Below are positions 31,486 to 42,540 of a DNA stretch of 64,000 nt, piece by piece. How positions within the stretch are numbered: the stretch's first letter is position 1; each line of letters starts with the position of its first letter. Position numbers and translations under genes: made by a program. The DNA lies in contig CM041778.1 of assembly GCA_023374045.1 (NCBI GenBank), positions 400,270,438 to 400,334,437 of the forward strand, read 5' to 3'. Source of the stretch: Limonium bicolor. Taxonomy: Eukaryota > Streptophyta > Magnoliopsida > Caryophyllales > Plumbaginaceae. Below the pieces are notes generated by a model. That model was given only the letters and a program-made list of their open reading frames with translations, did not search any database and was not told where the DNA came from.

Positions 31486-34032
31486 ATGACAGGCGGCAAT
31501 GGAAAGGAGAAGGTAGGCGCGGATTCTGCCTCTGGAACAGCAAATTCAGTCATAGATGTGAACGACCCAATTTTTGTTCACGCTGCAGAGAACCCAGGGC
31601 TGAGTCTTGTTCAGAGGTTCGAAGGCACCGGCTTTCTCGGTTGGAGGTTTGACATGGTGACCGCTCTGAAAACCAAAAACAAGTACAGTTTTGTTACCGG
31701 AAAAGTTAAAAAGCCAGATGAATCAGATTTGATACGGTACTCAGCTTGGGAAAGAGCGAATTCACTTGTGGTTAGATGGCTGAAGAATTCGCTTGGTGGC
31801 AGTGTGCTCGACAGTGTTCGTTACATGGATGACCCCAAGGACATATGGGATTCACTCAGTTCCAGGTACCAACACAGTAATCTAGCTGTTATTCATACTT
31901 TAAAACGAGAACTAGCAGAAATTAAACAAGCAGATGAGTCAGTAGCCGAATATTTTAACAAGCTAAAGAGGGTCTGGGGAGAATTGGAGCAAGCCAAACC
32001 ACCAGATTTCTGCACTTGTAACAGTTGCACTTGCAACATTAATAAATCCATCAGAAAAGCTATAGACGAGGAAAAATTGGTGCACTTTTTAATGGGGCTC
32101 AATAGAAAGTATCTTTCTATCAGAGGTCAGATATTGGCCTTATCAGAAATACCGAGTTTGGAGAAGGCTTTCTCCCTGGTTATGCAAGAAGAGGAACAAA
32201 GGGGAAAGCAGGTTTCATCAGAAGAAGCCACATCATTTTACAGTCACAAGCAACCACAGACAGGAAAGCCCACAAGATTCGAACACAACAAAATCGAAAC
32301 AGACAGAAAGAAGGTTACCTGCACTTACTGTAAAAAGGTCGGTCATCTTAGCGAGCAATGTTACCAGAAGTTACAGTGTAACTATTGCAAGAAAAACGGG
32401 CATGTCGAAGCAGATTGCTTCCACTTACATGGCAGGGAAAATATTCTCTCTCGAAAGAGAAGAAGTTTCGCCAACAATGTAAAGTCAGAGGAACAAGGAG
32501 AGCAGATCGAACTCACAAGCTCAGATAGTGGGTTCACGGCAAAACAAATGCAACAGCTTTCGGAGATGATCAGAAGCGCAACCATGAAATCAGAGGACTT
32601 AAGTTATAGCAATTTTTCAGGTAATCAAACTTTAGAGTTTTGCCTTACCAGTTCCCGTAATTTGTTTGAAGGAAAATGGATAATCGATTCAGGATCCACC
32701 GACCATATTACCGGAATTAAATCTGCTTTCGAAACCCTAAGGGTTTTGCGTAATGGAAAAAATGTACTCTTACCAGATGGAACTCCATATAAGGTGAATC
32801 TGGTTGGGGATATTCGGTTGAGTAGTCGGCTGCTACTGAGAGGAGTTCTCTTCGTTCCGGAATTCCGTTTCAATTTGCTTTCAGTGAAGAAGGTTGTAGA
32901 ACACTGTGGCGGTGCTTTGATTTTCGACAATGGTGTTTGTTTTCTGCAGGACCGATCGACAGGGGTGAGTAGTGTTTTTGGGCAGGAGTTCCACGGTCTG
33001 TATATTCTGGACTTATCGGAGGCAAAAGTAGCTGAAGCGGGGCGTGCTCTCTCAAGCGTGGACCAGGCTGATGTCGACTTGGGCCTACCGGTAGCAAACG
33101 AACTGGGCCGTGGCAACTCGCAGCAGTGTCGGGTTGAGGGCGTCAATAGGCAGAGCCCGTTTTCTTTTTGTAATAAGGCCACCAATTCAGAAGTGGGCCG
33201 CAGTTTTTTTATTACTCCTAAGGCTAAAGCAGTACACATTAAACTTGGGCATGTGCCTCTTCAAAAACTTGTTTCAATGGGTTTGATCAAACAGTCAGAT
33301 TTTTCTGTTGACTATGCTTGTGATATCTGCTACAAGAGTAGGGCTCAGCGTTTACCGTTTGATAATTCGTTTATAAAAACCAAGCGTGCTTTTGAAATGA
33401 TTCATGTCGATGTGTGGGGCCCGTTTAAAGTTGAAACGCACAACGGATACAAGTATTTTGCTTGTTTTGTGGATGACTTTACAAGAACAACTTGGGTGAA
33501 CCTTCTAAGGCAAAAGAGTATGGCCTGGGAAGCAGTAGTTAACTTCATCACCATGGTCGAACGGCAGTTTGATGCAAGGGTTAAAGTTGTACGGTCCGAT
33601 AATGCAAAGGAACTGGGAAGCTCTAATGACGGGAACAGTTTCTTTGCTGCAAAAGGAATCATTCATCAAACTACTTGTGCGCATACGCCTCAGCAGAATG
33701 CAGTGGTAGAAAGAAAGCATAGGTACATTCTTGAAACAGCCAGAGCTCTACTTTTCCAGTCTAATATTTCTCTCGCTTATTGGGGAGAATGCATTTTACA
33801 CGCTGTCTATTTGATCAATCGATTGCCGTCCAAGGTGTTGGGAGGAGAGTCTCCATTTGTTCTTTTAAATGGGGGTACGGTTCTCTATGATCACATTAAG
33901 CCTTTTGGCTGTTTGTGTTACAAGACGATCGTTCCTAAGGACAGTAAGTTCAGTCCTAGAGGAGAGGCATGTGTTTATCTTGGTGAAGCGCCACGGAAAA
34001 AGGGACACAAGGTCTTGGGGCTTAACTCCGTA
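31486..34032 (+). CDS. Copia gag-protease-integrase polyprotein, interrupted
   Basis: From the ATG at 31486, residues 1-230 are a UBN2/retrotran-type gag (WERANSLVVRWLKNSLGG, SRYQHSNLAVIHTLKREL). Two CX2CX4HX4C zinc knuckles follow at ~280-312 (CTYCKKVGHLSEQC, CNYCKKNGHVEADC). The aspartic protease motif IIDSGSTDHITG is at ~400. A pre-integrase zinc region leads to the integrase core with its three acidic residues (HVDVWGPF, VRSDNAKEL, and the Glu in NAVVERKHR). The frame ends artificially two codons into the hAT insertion at 34033. An intact gag-to-integrase frame of ~845 codons indicates a recent insertion. The host gene is not involved; the protein would form virus-like particles and integrate cDNA if whole. 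Confidence 0.92.
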
Positions 34033-34557
34033 TAGAGGTGATCATCGGGCGGGCGGCCGGGTTCGGCTGGGCCAGAGGAAAAATTTTAGGCCCGTCGGGC
34101 CTATTTTTAAAAACCAAGCCCGGTTTTTTACATGTTCGGGCGGGCCGGGCGAGGCCCGGTTTTTTTCCAGGCTTTGCCGTAGCCCGGCCCGCCCGACCCG
34201 GTTGTTTTATTTTTTATATAAATTAATAAAAAATAAATTAAAATTAATATATTTTAATATATATTTTATATTATATATATAAACTTATTTAAAATTTATA
34301 TATTATAATTTTGTATATTTATATAAATTAAATATGTATATATTATATTTTAAAAATAACTAATAAATAATATAAAATCGGGCCGGGCCGGGCTTTGTCC
34401 ACGGGCTCAAAGAATGTGCCGTGGCCCGGCCCGGTTTTTTATTCGGGCCTGATTATGTCCCAAGCCCGCCCGGAAGCCCAATCGGCTCAGGCCCGTCGGG
34501 CTTTTTTACGGGGGGTCGGACCGGGCTGCCGGGCCGGACACATTTTGATCAGCTCTA
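34033..34557. mobile_element. hAT MITE (Dart-like ends) inside copia pol
   Basis: Ends TAGAGGTGATCAT and, inverted, TAGAGCTGATCAAAA; flanks ACTCCGTA and A-CTCCCGTA form an 8-bp target duplication with one extra C. Subterminal zones are built of GGGCCGGGC/GCCCGGCCC words around an AT-rich centre. No transposase. The TAGAGGTG start matches the rice nDart type. A homologous copy in opposite orientation lies at 50462-51037. Confidence 0.88.
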
Positions 34558-35570
34558 CTCCCGTATTGTAGAAGTTTGCAGAGATATGCGTTTTCATACG
34601 GATGTTTTTCCCTTTGCTAGCACGATGCAAGCTGAGCTACCTCCTACTCCGAATTCCGATACTGCGCCTATCTTTTTCGATGAAGACTCACCAGCACCAG
34701 CACCAACACCACAGGAGAGTTCAACTGAACAACCTGTGGATTCAGTCATGCCGGTTCGTCGCTCGACTAGAGAGTCACATAGACCCAGTTATTTGACTGA
34801 TTTTGTCTGTAACAGTGCTTTTAGAGATGTTCTTGACGACAGGGTTTTCCGGAATGAGGGTTCTACTGTCAATCTTATCTCAGGCTGTGAAAGTCTCACT
34901 GATCTCCCACCAGCGACTTGTGTGGCACTGTTGTCTAATACTGAGGCTGGTTCCTCTGTTGATATGAGGGAGCCTCTACATTATAAAGACGCTTCTCAGC
35001 ACGCTCATTGGCGTAAGGCTATGGATGATGAGTTGCAAGCCCTTGAACGGAATGCCACATGGACAGTTGTAGATTTACCACGTGGCAAGAAGGTCGTTGG
35101 TTGCAAGTGGGTTTATAGGGTTAAGCTCAAGTCTGATGGTACTCTCGAAAGGTATAAGGCAAGGTTAGTTGCCAAAGGATTTACCCAGCGCCATGGGTTA
35201 GATTACACTAAGACCTTTTCTCCTATTGTTAAACTTACAACAATTCGTGCTCTCATTGTTGTTGCTCTCAACAAGGGATGGGTCATTAATCAGCTTGATG
35301 TGAATAACGCTTTCCTACATGGTGACTTAGATGAGGAAGTCTACATGCGTATTCCGGACGGTCTTGCGGTACCTGGCAAGAACAAAGCCTGTTTGTTGAA
35401 AAAAACTTTATATGGACTCAAACAGGCTTCCAGACAGTGGTTTTCTAAGTTGGCCAGTTTTCTCTATACTCTCTCTCTTTCCAACAATCTAAGAATGATT
35501 ACTCTTTGTTTTACAAAGACACAATCAATGGAAGAATGTTTCTCGCTGTTTATGTGGATGACATCCTAGT
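34558..35570 (+). pseudogene. Copia reverse transcriptase, first part
   Basis: After the MITE the frame resumes with a Pro/Thr-rich linker ([18 protein letters not shown]) and the RT start: [40 protein letters not shown], and [20 protein letters not shown] carrying the first catalytic Asp. The reading breaks near 35470 within a CTCTCTCTCT run, where a 2-base slip shifts the frame and the next 30 codons are nonsense. The 46 codons upstream of 34558 belong to the MITE, not to copia. Confidence 0.88.
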
Positions 35571-36480
35571 TGTGGGCGCTTGTCAAGATGAGGTTAATAA
35601 GATCAAGCATGCTTTGGATCACACTTTTAAAATTAAAGACCTGGGGACGCTTCATTATTTCTTGGGCATTGAGTTTCTTCCTACCAAAGACGGTTACATT
35701 TTGTCACAGCGCAAATATTGTCAGGACCTCGTTGAAGAATTTGAGTGTCACAAGCGGCGTGTTGCGCAAGGACCTATGATAGTGGGCAAACCTTTGTTGG
35801 CAGATGAAGGGAATTTCTTACCAGATCCTACTGTCTATCAACGGCTTGTTGGCAAGCTCAATTATTTGTCCAACACACGACCCGACATCAGCTTTGCCGT
35901 CCAAAATCTGAGTCAATTTATGCAGCGCCCTACAGACACTCACATGGAAGCCGCCCTTCATACCCTTTGTTACATCAAGGGGACGGTAAATTACGGTCTC
36001 ATGCTCACTGGTGGAGGCACCTCCCCTTTAAACCTTGTTGCTTATTGTGATTCTGACTGGGCTGCTTGTCCAAATACCAGAAAATCTGTTTCTGGGTATT
36101 ATATCTTCTTGGGTCTTAGTCCTGTTTCTTGGAAGACCAAGAAACAAGGTTCTGTTTCTCTCTCCAGTGCAGAAGCAGAGTATCGTTCTCTCCGTCGGGT
36201 TACTGCAGAACTCACATGGCTTACCCGCTTACTGTCTGAACTTTGTGTTGATAACATAGTTCCGATTCCAGTTAAGTGTGATAATCAGTCTGCTATCCAC
36301 ATTGCTCGCAACCCTGTTTTTCATGAGCGAACGAAGCATATTGAGATCGATTGTCACTTTGTTCGTGAACAGATACAACGAGGTCTGGTTGATGTTGTTT
36401 ATACCCCCTCTTCTACACGCTGGCTGACATGCTCACCAAGGTACTGCCAGGTACAAGATATCTGCAGCAGCTTCCATTGA
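35506..36480 (+). pseudogene. Copia reverse transcriptase end and RNase H
   Basis: The shifted frame opens with [20 protein letters not shown], holding the YVDD active-site pair. It passes the RT connection (YLSNTRPDISFAVQNLSQF) and reaches RNase H with YCDSDWAACPNTRKSVSGYY, SSAEAEYRSL and ERTKHIEIDCHFVREQI. A one-base loss near 36418 replaces the normal C-terminus (LADMLTKVLPG in the other frame) by a short false tail ending at 36480. Confidence 0.88.
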
Positions 36481-36534
36481 TGGGGATGCGTGACACACAT
36501 GACTCCAAGCCTTGTTAAACCAGTTTATCTACGG

Positions 36535-36545
36535 CTTGCGGGGGG
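36535..36545 (+). other. Polypurine tract of copia element
   Basis: GGCTTGCGGGGGG-type G-run immediately before the 3' LTR start. Confidence 0.75.
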
Positions 36546-36845
36546 TATTGGCGAGTTGGGCTTTTAGCCCACAAGCCTTGTTTTGGTTACATTATTAAGT
36601 TGTTATTTTGTTTCTTTATCATCTAGAGTAGTTAAGATTCTTAGAGATTTTCTAGCAAATCAGCTTATATCCTTTGTTTTATATAAGCGTTAGAAGCGTA
36701 GGGTTGTAAAACATATAACACTTTTCTTCTTCATGACAACAAAGAAAGCCGCTTACACAAGCATCTCGTTTTATACTTCCGCAGCCTTAATGGCATTTAC
36801 ACAATAATCTTTACTTTACACTTAAACAAACCTAGAATTCTAAGA
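36546..36845 (+). repeat. 3' LTR of copia element
   Basis: Collinear with the 5' LTR; differences include CAGTTT/CAGCTT and a small rearranged CTTCTTCATGAC stretch. Confidence 0.9.
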
Positions 36846-36850
36846 ATCCG

Positions 36851-37912
36851 GTCTTAAATTTGTCCAGATACATCTATAAAATTACAAATATTTTGAATAG
36901 GAGGGAATATTAATAACACAATCATTATTGTTAGCAAAATTTTATATTATAACCGATGGTATATTTCGTTGAATTTTGTGTATACTTATTTATGTAAAAG
37001 TTGTTTAATTAAGTATACAATTATTCAAGATCTACCATATTATTATTGTACAGCCGTTTTAGCATAATCAGATTGAAATTTAAAGATGGGACCATCGATC
37101 AAATGACGTGAATTACATGATATAAGATAACATTTTTTTTGTTTTTTGGTATGTTCAATCAACTAACCTTGAGCATATTTAGGTGTGGGCTACTACCAAT
37201 CTTGTAGATTATTGCTTTCAATATGGCATACATTCATTATGTGAAACTACCGTCTATCTTTATACTTGGGAAAAGAAAAATGATGAGCTATCAAAGGAGT
37301 GAAAATATTGTTGGTCGGAGAAACATGTGACTGACGTTGCAAAAGAAATAAGAAATGCATGATGAATTAAGCATTCAATGTTGTCCGTAGTCAAAGAAAT
37401 CACTCCATGCAAATCTTTTGCATCACTGATAATCTAACTGATGTCAATTGTCAGCTGAAAATTAGAAAAAGTAGAGGAGAAAAATAGTTGATATGACAAT
37501 TGATGTATGTAACATATAGAGACAATAAACTAGCTAATCAAATAAATCCGGTGCAAAAGAATTGGGCCTTATAGATAAAAATATCGGCGGGTAGAGTGGG
37601 TGCTAGACCTATAGTTTTTTTTATAATAAAAAGATAATATTTTTAAAGTATAGTTTTAATAAAATAAAATTAAGTAAAGATAATAATTTAGTAGTAGAGA
37701 AATATTTCTATATGTGAGGTTGTGAGTTTAATTATTGTCGATCTATTTTTAGGTTTTTAATGTTATGAAACAAAATTATTCTTTGACCTCATGTTAAAGT
37801 CTAACCACATCAGGTAACATGTTTAACTATTTAAAAAACGAGTCTAATCTACAAATACTACATACTTATTTAAAATTTAAATATTACCTTAAAATTTGAT
37901 ATACATATACTA
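36851..37912. other. AT-rich intergenic DNA, no gene seen
   Basis: No frame above 60 codons and no recognisable repeat boundaries. Confidence 0.6.
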
Positions 37913-38140
37913 CCTCCGTCCCACCACGATTGTCATGTTTACTTTTTAGTATGTGTTATCATTATTTAACATATAAGATAAGCTAATTTTATAAACTAGA
38001 ATCGTCACTATATAGTTTATTATTTAAGAAATTTATTACATAACTTAGATTTATAAAATTACTTTATCTTATATGTTAAATAGTGAAATCAAACAACATG
38101 CTCACATAGTAAACAGGACATTCTGGGAAGGACAAAGGTA
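37911..38140. mobile_element. Stowaway-like MITE with TA target duplication
   Basis: CCTCCGTCCCACCACGATTG at the left end pairs with the inverted right end CCTTTGTCCTTCCCAGAATG. TA flanks both (37911-37912, 38139-38140). The interior is itself a foldback: AACATATAAGATAA...TAATTTTATAAA recurs inverted, so the ~226-bp element folds nearly end to end. The CTCCGTCCC start and TA target fit Tc1/mariner-derived Stowaway MITEs. Confidence 0.88.
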
Positions 38141-39165
38141 ATATATATTAGTGCTCAATAAATTTATGATCACATATTTATATACCTTCAAATTTAATAT
38201 ATGTTAATGTCGAAAAAAAATTAAACCCTAAAAAATTTGACTTATGGATCCACCATAAAAATATAGATATATACTAAGTTTGTTTGATATCGGATGTTAG
38301 AATAAAACGGAGTAAAAAATATGATAGACACTAAAATTGATGTCAAACTCATACAACTATTTGGATTTGCAAACGAACCCAATACAATACACTTATATAT
38401 CTTCATGAAAAATGAAGTGTTGATTGGATGTTCTGGGTGCAAGCTATGGGAAAACTTTCCTTATATAGGATATAACATCTTACATAGAATACCTATTTTC
38501 TTTAATTCTAGATAGAATTTTATATAAAATATGGATAAATATTGCCGCTTCAAAAAAGAGGTAAATACTTCAATCTCTTGAGCATTGAATTCTAAATTAT
38601 AATCGATCAAGCACGCACTATGAAAAACACTATGTCAGATATCAATAGTTTAAGTCTTATGTAGTTACTGTCATCCATTTCGATTTGAACAATCTATATA
38701 ACCTAGATAAAAACACTATGGAAATGAGCAATTTTTTTTCGGTAACCAATAGAAATGAACAAAATAAAAATCTACAGAAATTGACAAACACTGTACTAGC
38801 CACTAGGGATAAAAACATTTCGCAAAATATGTCATGCACGGTAACTACCCATAGGCCATAGCTTATTACTTGAATACATTTTCTAACTTCTTGTATTTAT
38901 CTTTTTTATGTACATTTTTAAAGATTAGTGTGGTTTGAATTGTTGAGACTTTAGTTATAGAATGTTCGTTTTTTAATAGGATTTTTAGTTGGCGCAATCG
39001 TTATGAAAAATATGTAGTCAGTTTTATAGAATTTGCAGTCACAAAATGTAGTTATTTTTAAAAATTTTGCAGTCATCAAAAAAATGTTTAGAATTTAAAA
39101 TCACAAAAAAAATGTTTTTTAACCATGCGGATCATTCTCATGCAGACAAAATCAATAGTAAGTAG
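38141..39165. other. AT-rich intergenic DNA, no gene seen
   Basis: Short frames only. 39000-39140 has several T/A-rich repeats of GCAGTCA...AAAAATGTTT without clear boundaries. Confidence 0.55.
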
Positions 39166-39360
39166 GGCATACTAATGATATAAACGGCCGCAATGTATTT
39201 CATTCATAAAGGTGGTATTTATATACCCTTACAGACGTACTGGACTTTACACAGCTGGTATTGTTTTATACTGTAAAAATGGAGTGGATAACAATCGGCC
39301 CACTACCAATTAATAATAGACTGGGCCTGACTAGTGTGTACTGTACTATCCCCCCTCGAG

Positions 39361-40130
39361 TCAAAGGGGGTTTGCAAGAGGCAACTTTGACCGACAAAGT
39401 AGAAACTGTGACGCAGTTAAGGGCTTAGTCAGATAATCAGTCAGTTGAGCGGTCGACGGGAGATGAGTGACAGTGAGACTCCCATTTCGAATTCTTTCAT
39501 GCACAAAATGGAAAGCAAGTTCAACATGCTTCATTTCGACTATGGAGGATGGGGTTGGAAGCCAAATAGGTGGAACTGAGATTATCACACAATAAAATTG
39601 GGGGAGAGAGCAGGCGTAGCCCTAATTCGGTCATAAGATGTTGAAGACTCAACATTTCAGCAGCAGCAGTGGCCAATGCCTTATATTCGGCTTCGGTAGT
39701 TGAACGAGCGACAGTAGCTTGCTTCTTCGAACTCCATGAGAACAAGTGCGAGCCTAGGAACACCAGAAATCCCCCAGTGGAGCTTCTATCCAGAACAGAT
39801 CCGGCCCAATCGGCGTCGGTGAAGGCGTAAAGATCTCCGGGAGCAGAGACGACAAAGTAAAGACCGAGATGCTTGGTGCCGCTGAGATAACGCAACAAAC
39901 GCTTCACGGCTTGCCAGTGCACATCACGAGGTGAGTGCATAAACTGAGATACCCTGCTTACGGCATGTACTATATCTGGACGGGTAAACGATAAATATTG
40001 CATGCTTCCAACTATACTGCGATAGAAGCTAGGGTTTGTGTAATTTGGGAAGTCAGTAGTGTCTAGATTATGTGGCGGCGTGAGAGGAGTGGAAACTGCT
40101 TTGCAATCCAGCATATCTGCTTTGCTAAAA
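39361..40130 (-). pseudogene. Ale-type copia RNase H
   Basis: [74 protein letters not shown] and LCDNLSSTYLASNPILHSR are read at 39521-40114. A frameshift near 39540 moves the end (HVELAFHFVHERI, TAQLTDYLTKPL) to another frame at 39361-39588. Confidence 0.88.
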
Positions 40131-40149
40131 TGTCCTGAATATATTGAGC

Positions 40150-40797
40150 TTAAGACAGTAATAAACCAGATTTGGTGCGGTGAACAGAGACGCCTAGGAA
40201 GTATTGTAGATCACCCATATCTGTATTTGGAAAAGCTTTAGAAAAAGCTGTGATGAACTGTTTCAGAAGAGTTGATGTGGATCCAGTAAGAAGAATATCA
40301 TCAACGTAAACTAAAACATAAACTATGTCGGAGCCTTGGTGATAGATAAATAATGAATAATCTCCCTGAGATATATGAAACCCTGATTCCAAAAGAAATT
40401 CACTTAATTTTGCAAACCTGGCCCGCGGCAATTGCTTGAGACCGTAAAGGGACTTCCGTAGTAAACAAACATGATTAGGATAGTTAGGATCCACAAATCC
40501 AGGGGGTTGTTTAGTATAGACAGTTTCTGATAAATCACCATGCAGAAAAGCATTCTGGACATCTAATTGCTGGATGGGCCAGTTTTGACTAACAGCAATA
40601 GATAAAATCAGTCGAATAGTAGTTTGTTTGACCACTGGACTGAAAGTTTCAATGTAATCCAGTCTTGGGGTTTGAGAAAAACCCTGGGCTACTAATCTAG
40701 CCTTTCTCCTGTCAAGAGAGCCATCCCTCTTTCTTTTGGTTCTAAAGATCCAACGAACTCCCAATATGTTCATATTATCAGTTTTGGGAACCAAGGT
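40150..40797 (-). pseudogene. Ale-type copia reverse transcriptase
   Basis: Continues in frame after the TAG. It shows [40 protein letters not shown] with the first catalytic Asp, SLYGLKQLPRARFAK, and YVLVYVDDILLTGSTSTLL with the YVDD box. It ends at TAA where family members have Gln (GLLLS then AQYIQDILAK), followed by a one-base deletion. Confidence 0.88.
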
Positions 40798-42040
40798 CTA
40801 GGTGTGATTTTTGTGTAAAGCTTGTAGCTCAGTGTGCATGGCAAGAAGCCATTCAGGGTGAGATAGGGCTTGTTTGAGAGTGGGATCATCAGGAATAGAA
40901 GAGAGAGTGGTAACATGTGTCTGGTAGGGAATGGTGCCATCAGTTCGAACACGAGGTTTGAGAGAGTTGGTTTTTGATCTGGTGACCATAGTATGACTAG
41001 GTAAGGGAGGTGGTATGGAATCTGTTGGTGGTAAAGAATCTGATGATGGCAAAGAATCTGATGGTGGTGTAGGAAGAGAGGTGGTAGTATCTGCTGATGT
41101 AGGTTGAGAGGAAGTGATAGTGGTGGTAGGAGTAGGAAGTAGAGCATCAGGTATAGGTGAGCAAGGGGACTTTGAAGTGGATGCTAAATTGGTAGAAGTA
41201 GCTGGAGGAGAGGATAGAGAAGGAGAAGGAGAATTTGGTGATGCAGGATGATTTTGTGGTGCTGAATGGCTAGATAAATCAGGAATCAGCAGATTATAAT
41301 TGGGAACCGAATGAGCAACAGTAGGACTAGGTTTGATATGAGCTAGAGGGAATGTAAGCTCATCAAAAACAGCATCTCGAGAAATATATAATCTCTTAGT
41401 TGGAAGATGATAACAGAGATAACCTGAGTGATTTGGAGAGTAACCCAGAAAAAGACATTGCTGAGAGCGAAAAGCTAGTTTGTGAGAGTTATAGGGCCTC
41501 AAGTTGGGATAGCAGGCACACCCAAACACCTTTAACACCATGTAATCTGGAGGCTTGGCAAACAGAACCTGATAGGGAGTAGAAAACTGTAATACAGTTG
41601 TAGGTGTTCGATTCATCAAATAAACTGCAGCCCTGAATGCATAGGACCAGTAGGACAAAGGCATAGAAGCCTGGGCAAGTAAAGTAATTCCCTTGTCAAC
41701 AACAAATCTGTGCCTGCTCTCAATAGCACTGTTTTGCTGATGAGAATGAGGACAAGTTACCCTATGATAGATTCCTGAATTTTGAAAAACAGAATCCAAG
41801 GCCTTGAACTCACCTCCTCCATCTATTTGAACAGATTTGATGGTGGAGGAGTAGTAATTGTTAACCAACTTTGCAAAGGCAGTAAAAACATCATACACAT
41901 CTGATTTTAATCTTAAAGGAAATAACCATATGTACTTTGTAAAGTCATCCACAATTAGCAAGAAGTACTTAAGTCCATCCACAGATTGTATGTAAGCGGG
42001 ACCCCATAAATCCATGAACAACAATTCAAAGGGGTAAGTA
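40798..42040 (-). pseudogene. Ale-type copia integrase
   Basis: From the gap edge: FELLFMDLWGPAYIQSVDGL with the first catalytic Asp, VQIDGGGEFKALDSVF with the second, and HQQNSAIESRHRFV with the Glu. Then KVFGCACYPNLRPYNSHK, LGYSPNHSGYLCYHLPTKR and YISRDAVFDELTFP, the form typical of Ale/Retrofit. A Pro/Ser/Thr-rich linker leads to the RT start HPEWLLAMHTELQALHKNHT. There a Trp codon has become TAG (40798-40800), cutting it from the RT. The 170 X residues upstream are N-gap and carry no information. Confidence 0.88.
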
Positions 42041-42540
42041 NNNNNNNNNNNNNNNNNNNNNNNNNNNNNNNNNNNNNNNNNNNNNNNNNNNNNNNNNNNN
42101 NNNNNNNNNNNNNNNNNNNNNNNNNNNNNNNNNNNNNNNNNNNNNNNNNNNNNNNNNNNNNNNNNNNNNNNNNNNNNNNNNNNNNNNNNNNNNNNNNNNN
42201 NNNNNNNNNNNNNNNNNNNNNNNNNNNNNNNNNNNNNNNNNNNNNNNNNNNNNNNNNNNNNNNNNNNNNNNNNNNNNNNNNNNNNNNNNNNNNNNNNNNN
42301 NNNNNNNNNNNNNNNNNNNNNNNNNNNNNNNNNNNNNNNNNNNNNNNNNNNNNNNNNNNNNNNNNNNNNNNNNNNNNNNNNNNNNNNNNNNNNNNNNNNN
42401 NNNNNNNNNNNNNNNNNNNNNNNNNNNNNNNNNNNNNNNNNNNNNNNNNNNNNNNNNNNNNNNNNNNNNNNNNNNNNNNNNNNNNNNNNNNNNNNNNNNN
42501 NNNNNNNNNNNNNNNNNNNNNNNNNNNNNNNNNNNNNNNN
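42041..42540. other. Assembly gap, 500 N
   Basis: A round 500-base N run, so its size is a placeholder. Contig orientation across it is not shown by the sequence. Confidence 0.99.

Larger units (their letters stand above)
31135..36850 (+). mobile_element. Ty1/copia retrotransposon, near complete, 5-bp target duplication
   Basis: Target duplication ATCCG at 31135-31139 and 36846-36850 brackets LTRs of ~300 bp (31140-31438 and 36546-36845) that differ at about six sites. A tRNA-iMet primer site follows the 5' LTR and a G-rich polypurine tract precedes the 3' LTR. The interior encodes gag, protease, integrase, RT and RNase H in copia order. A hAT MITE (34033-34557) and two frameshifts make it inactive. 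Ends are unusual: TATTGG...TAAGA instead of TG...CA. Confidence 0.93.
39170..42040 (-). mobile_element. Decayed Ty1/copia element, Ale/Retrofit type, cut by gap
   Basis: On the minus strand, integrase, RT and RNase H lie in copia order, followed by a polypurine tract (CTCGAGGGGGG, plus-strand 39351-39361) and ~180 bases of LTR to about 39170. The 5' portion disappears into the N gap, so the second LTR cannot be used to date it or set the ends. At least two in-frame stops and two frameshifts disable it. Confidence 0.85.

Noticed and set aside
34036..34557. N-terminal part of the frame that starts at 34421 as copia protein
   Set aside because: The first ~46 codons are hAT MITE sequence; copia coding resumes only after 34557.
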